9,143 nucleotides of DNA, from NCBI GenBank assembly GCA_016280685.1, contig JAEEHE010000079.1, forward strand, positions 1-9,143, in the 5' to 3' direction. This stretch comes from Caryophanales bacterium. Lineage in GTDB: Bacteria > Bacillota_I > Bacilli_A > RFN20 > CAG-826. Of this stretch, positions 1-7,088 are shown one piece after another (positions within the stretch are counted from its first letter, which is position 1; every line of letters starts with the position of its first letter). The translations under genes were made by a program, and so were the position numbers. The notes beneath the pieces are model-generated. The model did no database searches, was not told the origin of the DNA, and saw nothing but the letters and a program-made list of their open reading frames with translations.

Positions 1-1342
1 CATAGAACTTCGCTTCGTGTTTTCTTAAAGAAGGATCGAGTTCTAATAAGTGCTGTTCTAATCTTAAGGCTTGCTTTTCATCGATTGCTGGTGGAATATA
101 GCTGACTGCGATTTGTTCTTGAACAGCCTCCACTGGCTTTTGTTCCACTTTCACTTCTTGAGGTTTGACTGGCTCTTCTCTTCTCATTGGTTCTGGCTTA
201 ATTTCTTCACGAACAGGAGCGGGTTGAGGCATGGGTCTCGGCTCTACTTTAGTAGGCTCGGGTTGTGGTTCTGGTTGGGAACCAAAATCAAAGAGAGATG
301 GTTGATCAACCACAAAGGTTGTTGTAGGAGCGGGTTTCTCTTCTTCTGGTTGATAGAAGTCCTTTTTGACCGCTTCCACTTTTAATCTGGCTAAAGTATC
401 TAATAATTCATCGCATTTGCTGTTGAAGTGCTTTAAAGCAAAGTTCACAAAATATGTGGTATCGCTGGTTTTTTGTACTTCAGTAAATAAGCGAGCGATT
501 TCTTCTTGGTTCTCTGATAATAGAGATTCGATTGGTAATAAGATACCAACTTCGCCTAAATCACTATGGGCAAGGATGGCTTTCGCGGTTAATATAGCGA
601 TTTCATCGCTATATTCGTTAAATGGTTTGATGTAATTAATGTAGTAATAGGCAATTGCTGCTTTTGTGCCTTGACTAAAGGTTGATGTTTCTAAAAATGT
701 AAATAAGCTTTCCATCATACCATCAATTAAAGCAGATGGAGCGCATGTATATAAGCGATCGATTAACACTCTATTCTCATAGCTGCGATCATCTTCGGTT
801 CTATAGAATTCCGTTAATTCATTTGTACCTTTTAAGCGAGAGAATAATTCAGCAATGTAATCGACATCGATGGTTCTAGTTAAAGAATTCTTAATAAAAT
901 TAAGAGCATCTAAATATCTGACGATAATTCTCAAAGATGGAGAAGCATCTCTAATGTCACCATGGATTAAAGAGCGTAAATATGTCGGTGCTACTTCGAC
1001 TTCATTTTTTGCGGCTAAAGATTTAAGGCCTTTAATTAAAGCTTCATCTTCAAATCTTCTTAAGTCGCCATTTTGGACATTCAATAATGAATGTTCTCTC
1101 ATGACACGCACCATTTTCATATTTGAGGAACTGACTAAAGCATTTATGGATGGGCATACGCACATCACTAATTGGTTTTTCTCAATACTTTTAATTGGTA
1201 AGTACCTATTAAAGTCAGCGCGGTATTTCAAGATGTTGCTCCAGATATTATCAATCATGGACATCTTGAGTTCTTTACCGACTTCCGCTTTCGTCGCGTA
1301 TTTACCTTCTGTAAATCTAATCGCTAGTTCATTACTTGCCAT
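1..1342 (-). CDS. Fic-fold protein with a degenerate active site and a Pro/Glu-rich linker (partial, C-terminus off the left edge)
   Basis: My hand translation gives 447 residues from the ATG at 1342 with no stop before the window edge. Residues about 155-320 follow the Fic helical layout: a YLDALNFI helix, an ending like the G-x-YR element (EFYRTEDD near 200), the helix before the motif (KAAIAYYYINYI) and a tail resembling the post-motif helices (SENQEEIARLF, then TTYFVNFALKHF). Where active Fic AMP-transferases have HPFxxGNGRxxR, this protein has KPFNEYSDEIAI (239-250): only P, F and an acidic residue survive, so AMP transfer is unlikely. Residues about 331-410 form a Pro/Glu/Lys-rich, probably disordered linker. 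The last visible residues (DEKQALRLEQHLLELDPSL) look like the start of another folded domain. The start is supported by GAGG ten bases upstream. It is transcribed in the same direction as lepA, behind a hairpin. Role unknown; a structural, binding or regulatory function is inferred. It could instead be another all-helical family resembling Fic by chance. Confidence 0.72.
   Translation of the reverse strand, partial: MASNELAIRFTEGKYATKAEVGKELKMSMIDNIWSNILKYRADFNRYLPIKSIEKNQLVMCVCPSINALVSSSNMKMVRVMREHSLLNVQNGDLRRFEDEALIKGLKSLAAKNEVEVAPTYLRSLIHGDIRDASPSLRIIVRYLDALNFIKNSLTRTIDVDYIAELFSRLKGTNELTEFYRTEDDRSYENRVLIDRLYTCAPSALIDGMMESLFTFLETSTFSQGTKAAIAYYYINYIKPFNEYSDEIAILTAKAILAHSDLGEVGILLPIESLLSENQEEIARLFTEVQKTSDTTYFVNFALKHFNSKCDELLDTLARLKVEAVKKDFYQPEEEKPAPTTTFVVDQPSLFDFGSQPEPQPEPTKVEPRPMPQPAPVREEIKPEPMRREEPVKPQEVKVEQKPVEAVQEQIAVSYIPPAIDEKQALRLEQHLLELDPSLRKHEAKFY
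284..304 (-). other. Candidate beta sliding-clamp binding motif in the linker of the Fic-like protein
   Basis: Codons here encode QPSLFDF (residues 347-353 of the Fic-like protein). The bacterial clamp-binding pentapeptide has the consensus QL[S/D]LF, and the Q, S, L and F positions match. The motif lies in a Pro/Glu-rich segment that is probably disordered, which is the usual setting for such peptides. It is the only hydrophobic cluster of its kind in the linker. The identity is inferred from a short motif, so a chance match remains possible. Confidence 0.35.
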
Positions 1343-1352
1343 AGAAACATTA

Positions 1353-1356
1353 CCTC
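1353..1356 (-). promoter_or_regulatory. Shine-Dalgarno sequence of the Fic-like gene
   Basis: On the minus strand GAGG lies ten bases before the ATG at 1342. It selects this ATG over an out-of-frame ATG at 1350, which would give only a short frame. It is one of only two clear Shine-Dalgarno sequences in the window. Confidence 0.6.
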
Positions 1357-1367
1357 ACTTTAATCTC

Positions 1368-1397
1368 ATTATAAAAAGAAAAGCACCATAGGTGCAA
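1368..1397 (-). promoter_or_regulatory. Candidate promoter of the Fic-like gene
   Basis: A perfect -10 box TATAAT (1373-1368) follows a weak -35 TTGCAC (1397-1392; three of six bases match TTGACA) with an 18-base spacer. Transcription would begin near 1361, giving a leader of about 20 bases that contains the GAGG ribosome site. The -35 half lies inside the hairpin proposed to end the lepA transcript, and the -10 box begins at the last T of its T-run. Confidence 0.5.
1373..1395 (-). terminator. Short intrinsic terminator after lepA
   Basis: On the minus strand GCACC, a TAT loop and GGTGC form a perfect five-base-pair GC-rich stem (1395-1383). The T-rich run TTTTCTTTTT follows directly (1382-1373). 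It sits 44 bases after the lepA stop. The plus strand lacks a T-run beside the hairpin, so it acts in one direction only. The short stem suggests partial rather than complete termination. Confidence 0.55.
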
Positions 1398-1438
1398 GAT
1401 AAAACTAAAAATATACTAATTTTATACTGAAAAAATAA

Positions 1439-3253
1439 CTAATCTTCTTCATTGTCAATAGTTAATATTGACATAAATGCTTCTTGTGGAACTTCGACAG
1501 ATCCGATCTTCTTCATTCTCTTTTTGCCTTCTTTTTGTTTCTCTAAAAGCTTCTTTTTACGGGTGATATCACCACCATAACACTTGGCTAAAACATCTTT
1601 GCGGACCGCTTTGACGTCGCAACGAGCAATGGCTTTTCCTCCGATAGCAGCTTGGATAGGAATCTCAAATTGATGACGAGGAATGACTTGTTTTATTCTA
1701 CGAATAATGCCTAAGCCTCTTTGATAAGCACTAGGACGATAAACGATGCTGCTTAAAGCATCCACGACTGTTCCATTTAATAAGATATCGAGTTTGACGA
1801 GGTCGCTCTTTTTATAATCTGAGAAGTCGTAATCAAAGGACGCGTAACCCTTTGTGTAGCTCTTAAGTTTGTCAAAGAAATTGTAAACAATTTCTGATAA
1901 TGGTAATTCATAGGTGATAATCATTCTTGTGTCATCGAAATATTCTAAAGACACATAGATGCCTCTTCTCTCTTGGCAGAGTTCCATAATTGGACCGATG
2001 TATTCTTTAGGAGTCATAATATTGGCTTTAACATATGGTTCTTCTATAGAAGAAATCTTACTACCATCTGGTAATTTTGACGGATTATCTAAATGTAAAG
2101 TGGTTCCATCTGTGAGGTTGACATGATAAATAACACTTGGTGCGGTTAAGATGAGATCGAGATTATATTCTCTTTCTAATCTCTCTTGCACGATATCCAT
2201 GTGCAATAAGCCCAAGAATCCACATCTAAAGCCAAAGCCTAAGGCTTGGCTTGTTTCGGCAACATAATGCAAGGAAGCATCGTTTAAACTTAGCTTCTCT
2301 AAAGCATCTTTTAAATCTTGATATTTCTTACTATCGACTGGATATAGACCACAGTACACCATTGGGTTAATCACACGATAGCCAGGTAATGCTTGTTCTG
2401 CTGGTTTATCAAAATTAGTGACGGTATCACCAGGGTGGACATCCTTGATGTCTTTGATTTGCGCGCAGAGATAACCGACCTGCCCCGCTTTCAATGAATT
2501 GGTTTTTAATTCATTAGGGGTTCTGATGCCGACTTCAGTCACTAAATAATCCGTGCCTGCTTGCATGAGTTTAATATGATCGCCAACGGAAACTTGTCCA
2601 TCTTTAATTCTTAAAAGAATTACAACACCTCTATAAGGGTCGTAATAACTATCGAATATCAATGCTTTTAATGGTTTGTCTTCATCACCATCTGGGGCAG
2701 GGACATTATGAACGATATATTCTAATAGTTCATGGATGTGGTATCCAGTTTTAGCGCTGACTTCGACAGCGTTAGAACAATCGATGCCCACTCTCTCTTC
2801 GATTTCTTTTTTGGCCCATTCGGGTTGAGCACTTGGTAAATCAACTTTGTTGATTACTGGCAATATTTCTAGATTATTATCGACGGCTAAATAGACATTA
2901 GCGAGAGTTTGGGCTTCTACACCTTGAGTGGCATCCACGACCAATACCGCTCCTTCACAGGCGGCGAGAGAACGGGATACTTCATAAGTGAAGTCGACAT
3001 GCCCAGGAGTGTCGATGAGATTGAAGATATATTCTTCACCATCATCGGCTTTGTAACTCAAAGTTACAGCGTTTAATTTTATGGTAATTCCTCTTTCTCT
3101 TTCGAGATCCATAGAGTCGAGGATTTGTTCTTTCATTTCACGAGATTCAATCGCTCCGGTCGATTCTAAAATACGGTCCGCTAAAGTGGACTTGCCATGA
3201 TCGATATGAGCGATGATTGAGAAATTTCTAATTTTCTTCTGTGAAAAATCCAT
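1439..3253 (-). CDS. lepA: Elongation factor 4 (LepA), ribosome-associated translational GTPase
   Basis: The 604-residue product has the usual full length for LepA and reads through without breaks. The GTPase domain shows G1 AHIDHGKST (15-23), the switch region ERGITIK (53-59), G3 DTPGH (81-85) and G4 NKVD (135-138). The EF-G-like domains follow, and the C-terminal LepA-specific domain has its hallmark [18 protein letters not shown] stretch near residues 560-577. LepA binds stalled or assembling 70S ribosomes and hydrolyses GTP; proposed roles include back-translocation and 30S assembly, and it is usually membrane- or ribosome-associated. The gene lies 24 bases downstream of the nuclease-helicase gene. 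No Shine-Dalgarno sequence precedes the ATG, while a TATAAT box sits only seven bases upstream. It may therefore be both read through from upstream and transcribed as a leaderless message. Its usual neighbours such as hemN or hrcA are absent here. Identification is essentially certain. Confidence 0.98.
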   Translation of the reverse strand: MDFSQKKIRNFSIIAHIDHGKSTLADRILESTGAIESREMKEQILDSMDLERERGITIKLNAVTLSYKADDGEEYIFNLIDTPGHVDFTYEVSRSLAACEGAVLVVDATQGVEAQTLANVYLAVDNNLEILPVINKVDLPSAQPEWAKKEIEERVGIDCSNAVEVSAKTGYHIHELLEYIVHNVPAPDGDEDKPLKALIFDSYYDPYRGVVILLRIKDGQVSVGDHIKLMQAGTDYLVTEVGIRTPNELKTNSLKAGQVGYLCAQIKDIKDVHPGDTVTNFDKPAEQALPGYRVINPMVYCGLYPVDSKKYQDLKDALEKLSLNDASLHYVAETSQALGFGFRCGFLGLLHMDIVQERLEREYNLDLILTAPSVIYHVNLTDGTTLHLDNPSKLPDGSKISSIEEPYVKANIMTPKEYIGPIMELCQERRGIYVSLEYFDDTRMIITYELPLSEIVYNFFDKLKSYTKGYASFDYDFSDYKKSDLVKLDILLNGTVVDALSSIVYRPSAYQRGLGIIRRIKQVIPRHQFEIPIQAAIGGKAIARCDVKAVRKDVLAKCYGGDITRKKKLLEKQKEGKKRMKKIGSVEVPQEAFMSILTIDNEED

Positions 3254-3260
3254 ATTGTAA

Positions 3261-3289
3261 ATTATATATAATAATTTTTATTCTTTAAA
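3261..3289 (-). promoter_or_regulatory. Candidate lepA promoter giving a leaderless message
   Basis: TATAAT (3266-3261) is preceded after 17 bases by TTTAAA (3289-3284), which matches four of six -35 positions. The -35 box lies within the last codons of the nuclease-helicase gene. Initiation six or seven bases past the -10 box would fall at or beside the lepA ATG at 3253. The seven bases between, TTTACAA, hold no ribosome-binding sequence. AT-rich DNA yields such boxes by chance, so confidence is moderate. Confidence 0.45.
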
Positions 3290-5617
3290 GAATTTTGCAA
3301 GATTAGCGCTGACATCATCGGGAGAGAGAACCACTTGGTAATCTTTCCATTCCGCTTTGTATAAATTGAGATATTGTCTATAGAGATATCTTTCATCTAA
3401 GAAGAGAACTGCACCTCTATCAGTTTCACTTCTAATAACGCGCCCCACCGCTTGCATGACTTTGTTCATACCCGGATTGATATATGCGTAGTCGCGGCCA
3501 GGCAAGTTCTCGCTGGAATAATATTCCGCGATTTTATCACTCTTAAAGTTAATTCTCGGCATACCAATACCGATGATAACCGCGCCGATCAGGCGATCTT
3601 TGACTAAGTCAATACCTTCACTAAAAGCACCACCTAATACTAAGAAACCGATTGTGGTTTTTTCTGGGTCAGGTTTGAAATTTAATAAGAAGGCTTCTCT
3701 ATCTTCTTCACTCATCTCTTTGGTTTGAACAAAATAATCGTAGCCATCAAGTTTGAGATGTGGAACTAATTTAGTCATATATTCATAGCTCGGTGAATAG
3801 ATGAAATAATTACCGATTTTGTTTCTAACAAAAGATTCGATATAAGAAGCAACTTCTTGATAAGAACTATCTCTATTTTTATATTTAACTGATACTTTCG
3901 GTGCTACTAATAAGCGGAAGTTTTCTCTTGGAAAAGGAGAAGGAAGAATAATTCTCGGATCGGAGGCTTTATCACCACCTAAGGTATCGATGTAATATTC
4001 GATGGGTTGTAAGGTTGCGGAAAATAAAACTGCGCCTTTCACTTTCTTTAAGGTTTTACCGATAAAGGAACTAGCGTCCATGCAATAGAGATGGATTTCC
4101 GCATTATCTACCGTTTTATCTAAATACAATAAGTATTTATCACAATAGAAATCGGTTAATCTGACGAATTCGTTAACATCGAGATAGAAGTTTAATAATT
4201 CTTTAGTCATCTCTTTGTGTTCGTTCTTGTTGATATCCATACAAGTGTTCACAAAGGATTCTAAAGTTTCATATAACTTCGATGGGAACGATTCATAGAT
4301 ATGCTCCCCTATTTCCACTTCTTCCGTTAAATCTTTGAAGAGTTTAGCCATCTTGCTCATCGCTCTTTTGAGTTTTAAGAGTTTGGAGTGGCGAGTGCTC
4401 TTCCTTGCTTCTAAGAATCTCTCATAAGAGATAGATGCGGAATACATATCTCTAGAGCGTTCGATTAAGTTATGAGCTTCATCCACTAAAGCGAGATGAG
4501 GTGTTACAGTATCATCAAAATATCTCTTCATATAAGAGATGGGATCAAATAAATAGTTATAATCACAGATGATGATGTCTGAGAATAATGAAAGATCTAA
4601 TTCGAATTCAAAGGGACATACTTCATTCTCTCTAGCGATTCGTGTAATTGTCTCATGATTAAAAGAATTATAGTTTTCTAAAGAAAACTTTAATAAGCCC
4701 TGTATCTTGTTGTAATATCCTTTAGCGTAAGGACATTCATCAGGATTACAGGCTTTGCCTTTACAAAAGCAAATCTTATCTTTGGCGGTCACCACTATCT
4801 CGTTAGCGATTAAGCCTCTATCTTTTAAGATGCTTACCGCATGATAAGCGGCTTCTTTACCCGATGTCTTCGCGGTCAAATAAAAGATTTTAGTCTCTTC
4901 ATCTAAAATAGATGCTTTGATAAATGGGAATAGAGTTGACATGGTCTTACCAATTCCTGTGGGAGCTTCTGCGAAGAATCTTCCGCCATTTGATCCGATT
5001 GCATAGCAGTATTTCGCTAATTCTCGCTGTCCCTGGCGATATTTCTCAAAAGGAAATGATAATGCTTCAATCGATTCCTTTTTCTTCTCATTGTGTCTAA
5101 AAATGATGTTATAGAATTCGAGATATTCTTCCATTAAAGAAGTGACATATTGTTCTAATTCGATGCGATAGAAGAAATATTCTTCGATGCGTTTATCTTT
5201 TTCCTTACCTTGTCTAATATATGTTAAGCGGCATGATATCGTCTCTAAATTTTGCTCAATAGCGAATAATAATGCATAGCATTTCGCCTGTCCAAGATGC
5301 CATTCAAAATTATCATTTCTAAAGATTTCTAATTCTTCCACGGTGGATTTAATCTCATCGATGATGAATTCACCATTTTTTCTCTTGATAATTCCATCCG
5401 CTCTTCCTTGTAAGGTGATATCCACTCCTTCTACAACAAAACGATGTTGTAAAGGATATTCACTGATATAATCAGACCCTTGCGAAGATTGATAAGAAGC
5501 ATGTATACGGCTTCCTTCCGCCATGGAGGAGCGATTAAAAACACGATTATCGATATCGCCAGTTCTTAATAAGAAGTCGACAAGTTGGTGCACGGATAAG
5601 GTCAGTGTCTTATTCAT
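3278..5617 (-). CDS. RecB/Cas4-like PD-(D/E)XK nuclease fused to a DinG/XPD-type iron-sulfur superfamily 2 helicase
   Basis: The 779-residue protein has two parts. Residues about 1-180 carry a RecB-family nuclease: H39 in EGSRIHA, D74 in GRAD, E88-I-K90 in IIDEIKS, and QxxxY at 110-114, so the catalytic set appears complete. The helicase part shows a Q-like motif (YRQGQ, 193-197), Walker A EAPTGIGKT (217-225), five cysteines (C283, C285, C290, C295, C334), four of which could bind a 4Fe-4S cluster, DEAH (379-382), the VLFSATL motif (530-536) and motif VI QAVGRVIR (722-729). Related helicases unwind DNA 5'-3' during repair or clearance of replication obstacles; pairing with a nuclease suggests end or flap processing. 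This architecture is known in Firmicutes, usually annotated simply as DinG-like helicase. It lies 21 bases after fmt, with no Shine-Dalgarno sequence and a small hairpin just before its ATG. The specific substrate is unknown. Confidence 0.9.
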   Translation of the reverse strand: MNKTLTLSVHQLVDFLLRTGDIDNRVFNRSSMAEGSRIHASYQSSQGSDYISEYPLQHRFVVEGVDITLQGRADGIIKRKNGEFIIDEIKSTVEELEIFRNDNFEWHLGQAKCYALLFAIEQNLETISCRLTYIRQGKEKDKRIEEYFFYRIELEQYVTSLMEEYLEFYNIIFRHNEKKKESIEALSFPFEKYRQGQRELAKYCYAIGSNGGRFFAEAPTGIGKTMSTLFPFIKASILDEETKIFYLTAKTSGKEAAYHAVSILKDRGLIANEIVVTAKDKICFCKGKACNPDECPYAKGYYNKIQGLLKFSLENYNSFNHETITRIARENEVCPFEFELDLSLFSDIIICDYNYLFDPISYMKRYFDDTVTPHLALVDEAHNLIERSRDMYSASISYERFLEARKSTRHSKLLKLKRAMSKMAKLFKDLTEEVEIGEHIYESFPSKLYETLESFVNTCMDINKNEHKEMTKELLNFYLDVNEFVRLTDFYCDKYLLYLDKTVDNAEIHLYCMDASSFIGKTLKKVKGAVLFSATLQPIEYYIDTLGGDKASDPRIILPSPFPRENFRLLVAPKVSVKYKNRDSSYQEVASYIESFVRNKIGNYFIYSPSYEYMTKLVPHLKLDGYDYFVQTKEMSEEDREAFLLNFKPDPEKTTIGFLVLGGAFSEGIDLVKDRLIGAVIIGIGMPRINFKSDKIAEYYSSENLPGRDYAYINPGMNKVMQAVGRVIRSETDRGAVLFLDERYLYRQYLNLYKAEWKDYQVVLSPDDVSANLAKFFKE

Positions 5618-5624
5618 ATTAATG

Positions 5625-5645
5625 AAAAGACTAGATAACTAGTCT
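5625..5645 (-). other. Perfect hairpin spanning the fmt stop codon, with a short T-run
   Basis: On the minus strand AGACTAG, the loop TTAT and CTAGTCT form a perfect seven-base-pair stem (5645-5628). The run TTTT (5628-5625) overlaps its last base. The fmt TAG stop lies within the stem, and the next ATG begins eight bases beyond the T-run. It could be a weak terminator or attenuator, or a structure affecting translation of the downstream gene, which has no Shine-Dalgarno sequence. The low GC content of the stem and the short T-run argue against strong termination. Confidence 0.45.
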
Positions 5646-6574
5646 AATACCTTTCCAACCAAGCCTTGGTTACCATTGAGGAAGGATTTGTAATCCATTC
5701 TGTTCTTCCCTTCTTTTTGGATTTCTAGAATAGATAACTGCCCTCCTTTAAGTTGTACGATGAGACCACGTTTATCCGCTTGAATGATTTCTCCGGGTTT
5801 TCCATCGATATCGTTTATTAATTTGGCTTTATAGATTTTGAGTTTCTTCCCTTCTAATAAGAAATACGCTCCCGGATGATCAGATAAACCTCTAATCCAT
5901 CCGTATATCTCTTGAGCAGTTAAATTCAAATCTAATCTTTCTTGTTCGGGTTTGATGGTTGGACAGAAAGATACAAGATTTATATCTTGTTCTTCACCTT
6001 TTAATTCACCATCGATATATTTTGGTAAAGCTTCTAAGATTAATTCTTTCGCTGCTTCACCCATCTTATTAAATAAAGATGTGCAGTTATCTTCTTCATC
6101 AATCACTACTTCTTTTTTCGCATACATTCTTCCGGCATCCATCTCTTTGGTCATTTCCATAAGTGTCATACCTGTTACTTTATCATTATTGATTAAGGCG
6201 TATTGAATAGGAGCCGCCCCACGATATTTAGGAAGCAAAGAACCATGGAGATTTAAACAGCCATAATGAGGGATATCTAATAAACCTTGAGGAACGATTT
6301 GCCCATAGGCTAAAGTGATGATTAAATCGGGCTTTAATTCGTCTACGAATTCATATTCTTTTCTAATCTTCTCTGGTTGATAGACAGGAATGTTATATTT
6401 CTCGGCGATGGCTTTTGTGGGAACTTTTTCTAATTGTCCTTTTCTTCCAACAGGTCTATCGGGTTGAGCGATAACCGCGATGAAATGATAACCATCTAAA
6501 ATCATCGCTTCTAATACATAAGCGGAGATTTCGGGTGTACCCATAAAAATAAGACGGAGATTTTCTTTGTTCAT
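5639..6574 (-). CDS. fmt: Methionyl-tRNA formyltransferase
   Basis: The enzyme transfers a formyl group from 10-formyl-tetrahydrofolate to Met on initiator tRNA in the cytoplasm. The 311-residue length is normal. The N-terminal Rossmann-like domain begins with RLIFMGTPEIS (7-17). The loop QPDRPVGRKG (37-46) is the tRNA-contacting insertion typical of the family. The folate-binding and catalytic region shows NLHGSLLPKYRGAAPIQ (108-124) with N108 and H110, and the third catalytic residue D146 in KEMDAGRMY. The C-terminal OB-like domain covers roughly residues 205-311 (QEIYGWIRGLSDHPGAYF onwards). It is the first gene of the minus-strand series. The usual partner def (peptide deformylase) is not beside it; a nuclease-helicase gene follows instead. 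TATAAT lies nine bases before the ATG and there is no Shine-Dalgarno sequence. Identification is essentially certain. Confidence 0.97.
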   Translation of the reverse strand: MNKENLRLIFMGTPEISAYVLEAMILDGYHFIAVIAQPDRPVGRKGQLEKVPTKAIAEKYNIPVYQPEKIRKEYEFVDELKPDLIITLAYGQIVPQGLLDIPHYGCLNLHGSLLPKYRGAAPIQYALINNDKVTGMTLMEMTKEMDAGRMYAKKEVVIDEEDNCTSLFNKMGEAAKELILEALPKYIDGELKGEEQDINLVSFCPTIKPEQERLDLNLTAQEIYGWIRGLSDHPGAYFLLEGKKLKIYKAKLINDIDGKPGEIIQADKRGLIVQLKGGQLSILEIQKEGKNRMDYKSFLNGNQGLVGKVLD

Positions 6575-6583
6575 TTCGTGATT

Positions 6584-6611
6584 ATTATAAGGTCTTTTTC
6601 ATTTTTCTTAA
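6584..6611 (-). promoter_or_regulatory. Candidate fmt promoter, close to the start codon
   Basis: TATAAT (6589-6584) is preceded after 16 bases by TTAAGA (6611-6606), matching four of six -35 positions. The ATG at 6574 is nine bases past the -10 box, so the leader would be only about two or three bases. The intervening AATCACGAA holds no ribosome-binding sequence. The promoter occupies most of the 55-base gap shared with the divergent phosphoesterase gene. Confidence 0.5.
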
Positions 6612-6615
6612 ATAA

Positions 6616-6623
6616 TATATTAT
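6616..6623 (+). promoter_or_regulatory. Possible -10 region of the phosphoesterase gene
   Basis: TATATTAT holds two overlapping -10-like hexamers, TATATT and TATTAT, ending eight and six bases before the ATG at 6630. No convincing -35 box is seen 16-19 bases upstream, and no Shine-Dalgarno sequence precedes the ATG. A promoter is expected here because the gene is divergent from fmt, but the exact site is uncertain. Confidence 0.3.
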
Positions 6624-6629
6624 TTGTAT

Positions 6630-7073
6630 ATGAAAATTTTACTGGTCAGTGATACGCATGGTAATAACGACGCTCTCGATTATTTGGTGAAGAAATATCC
6701 AAATATGGACTTATATTTACACGCTGGAGATTCAGAAAGCGATGAATATTCTATTTTTCCTTTCCGTTCTGTCAAAGGAAACTGCGATTATTTCGGAGAT
6801 TTTCTCTATCAATTAATCATCCCCACTCCTTATGGAAATATCTTGATGAGACATAGACCGGATGTCGATGAACAAACCTTAAGAGATAACCAAATAAAGA
6901 TATTTATCTTTGGTCACACCCATAGAAGAGAATTTAAAAAAGAGGGAGAACTCTATATCATCAATCCAGGCGCGATTAGTTTTGCGAGGGATAAATATGA
7001 TTATTCATATGCTCTATTAGATATTACCGACAAAACAGTGACTGTGGATTTTCATACATTAGAAGAAAAGTAG
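6630..7073 (+). CDS. YfcE/MJ0936-type metallophosphoesterase (phosphodiesterase)
   Basis: The 147-residue product is a typical small calcineurin-like phosphoesterase that uses two metal ions to cleave phosphodiester bonds; the physiological substrate of this family is largely unsettled. All expected metal ligands are present: D8 and H10 in SDTHGN, D34 in HAGDSE, N51 in KGNCD, H75, and H96 and H98 in GHTH. The segment around H75 reads MRHRPD rather than the usual THGH or THGD, an altered loop beside the metal site. No signal peptide or membrane segment is seen. I chose the ATG at 6630, which gives MKILLVSD, over a TTG two codons earlier, because family members begin right at this beta strand. 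It is divergent from fmt and lies 68 bases before the acyl ligase gene on the same strand. The family call is secure; the substrate is unknown. Confidence 0.93.
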   Translation: MKILLVSDTHGNNDALDYLVKKYPNMDLYLHAGDSESDEYSIFPFRSVKGNCDYFGDFLYQLIIPTPYGNILMRHRPDVDEQTLRDNQIKIFIFGHTHRREFKKEGELYIINPGAISFARDKYDYSYALLDITDKTVTVDFHTLEEK

Positions 7074-7088
7074 ACCTCTTATAAATTA

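Noticed and set aside
1..1342. Fic-type toxin of a toxin-antitoxin pair
   Set aside because: The catalytic motif is lost and no small antitoxin-like gene precedes it; the upstream neighbour is lepA.
870..1391. 173-codon open frame on the plus strand, with two further plus-strand frames at 71-385 and 366-635
   Set aside because: All lie opposite the longer Fic-like frame, which has a ribosome site, promoter and recognisable fold. The plus-strand translations show no family features, and the 71-385 product is rich in Trp and Phe as expected of an antisense reading of Pro/Glu codons.
5633..5638. TATCTA as a -10 box for the nuclease-helicase gene
   Set aside because: No -35-like sequence is found 16-18 bases upstream, and the bases are accounted for by the hairpin.
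5952..6206. 84-codon plus-strand frame inside fmt, and a similar 72-codon minus-strand frame at 8596-8814 inside the ligase
   Set aside because: Both are shadows of strongly conserved genes, with no motif of their own.
6624..6629. TTG start two codons upstream of the phosphoesterase ATG
   Set aside because: The ATG at 6630 gives the family-typical N-terminus, and the TTG overlaps or abuts the -10-like box.
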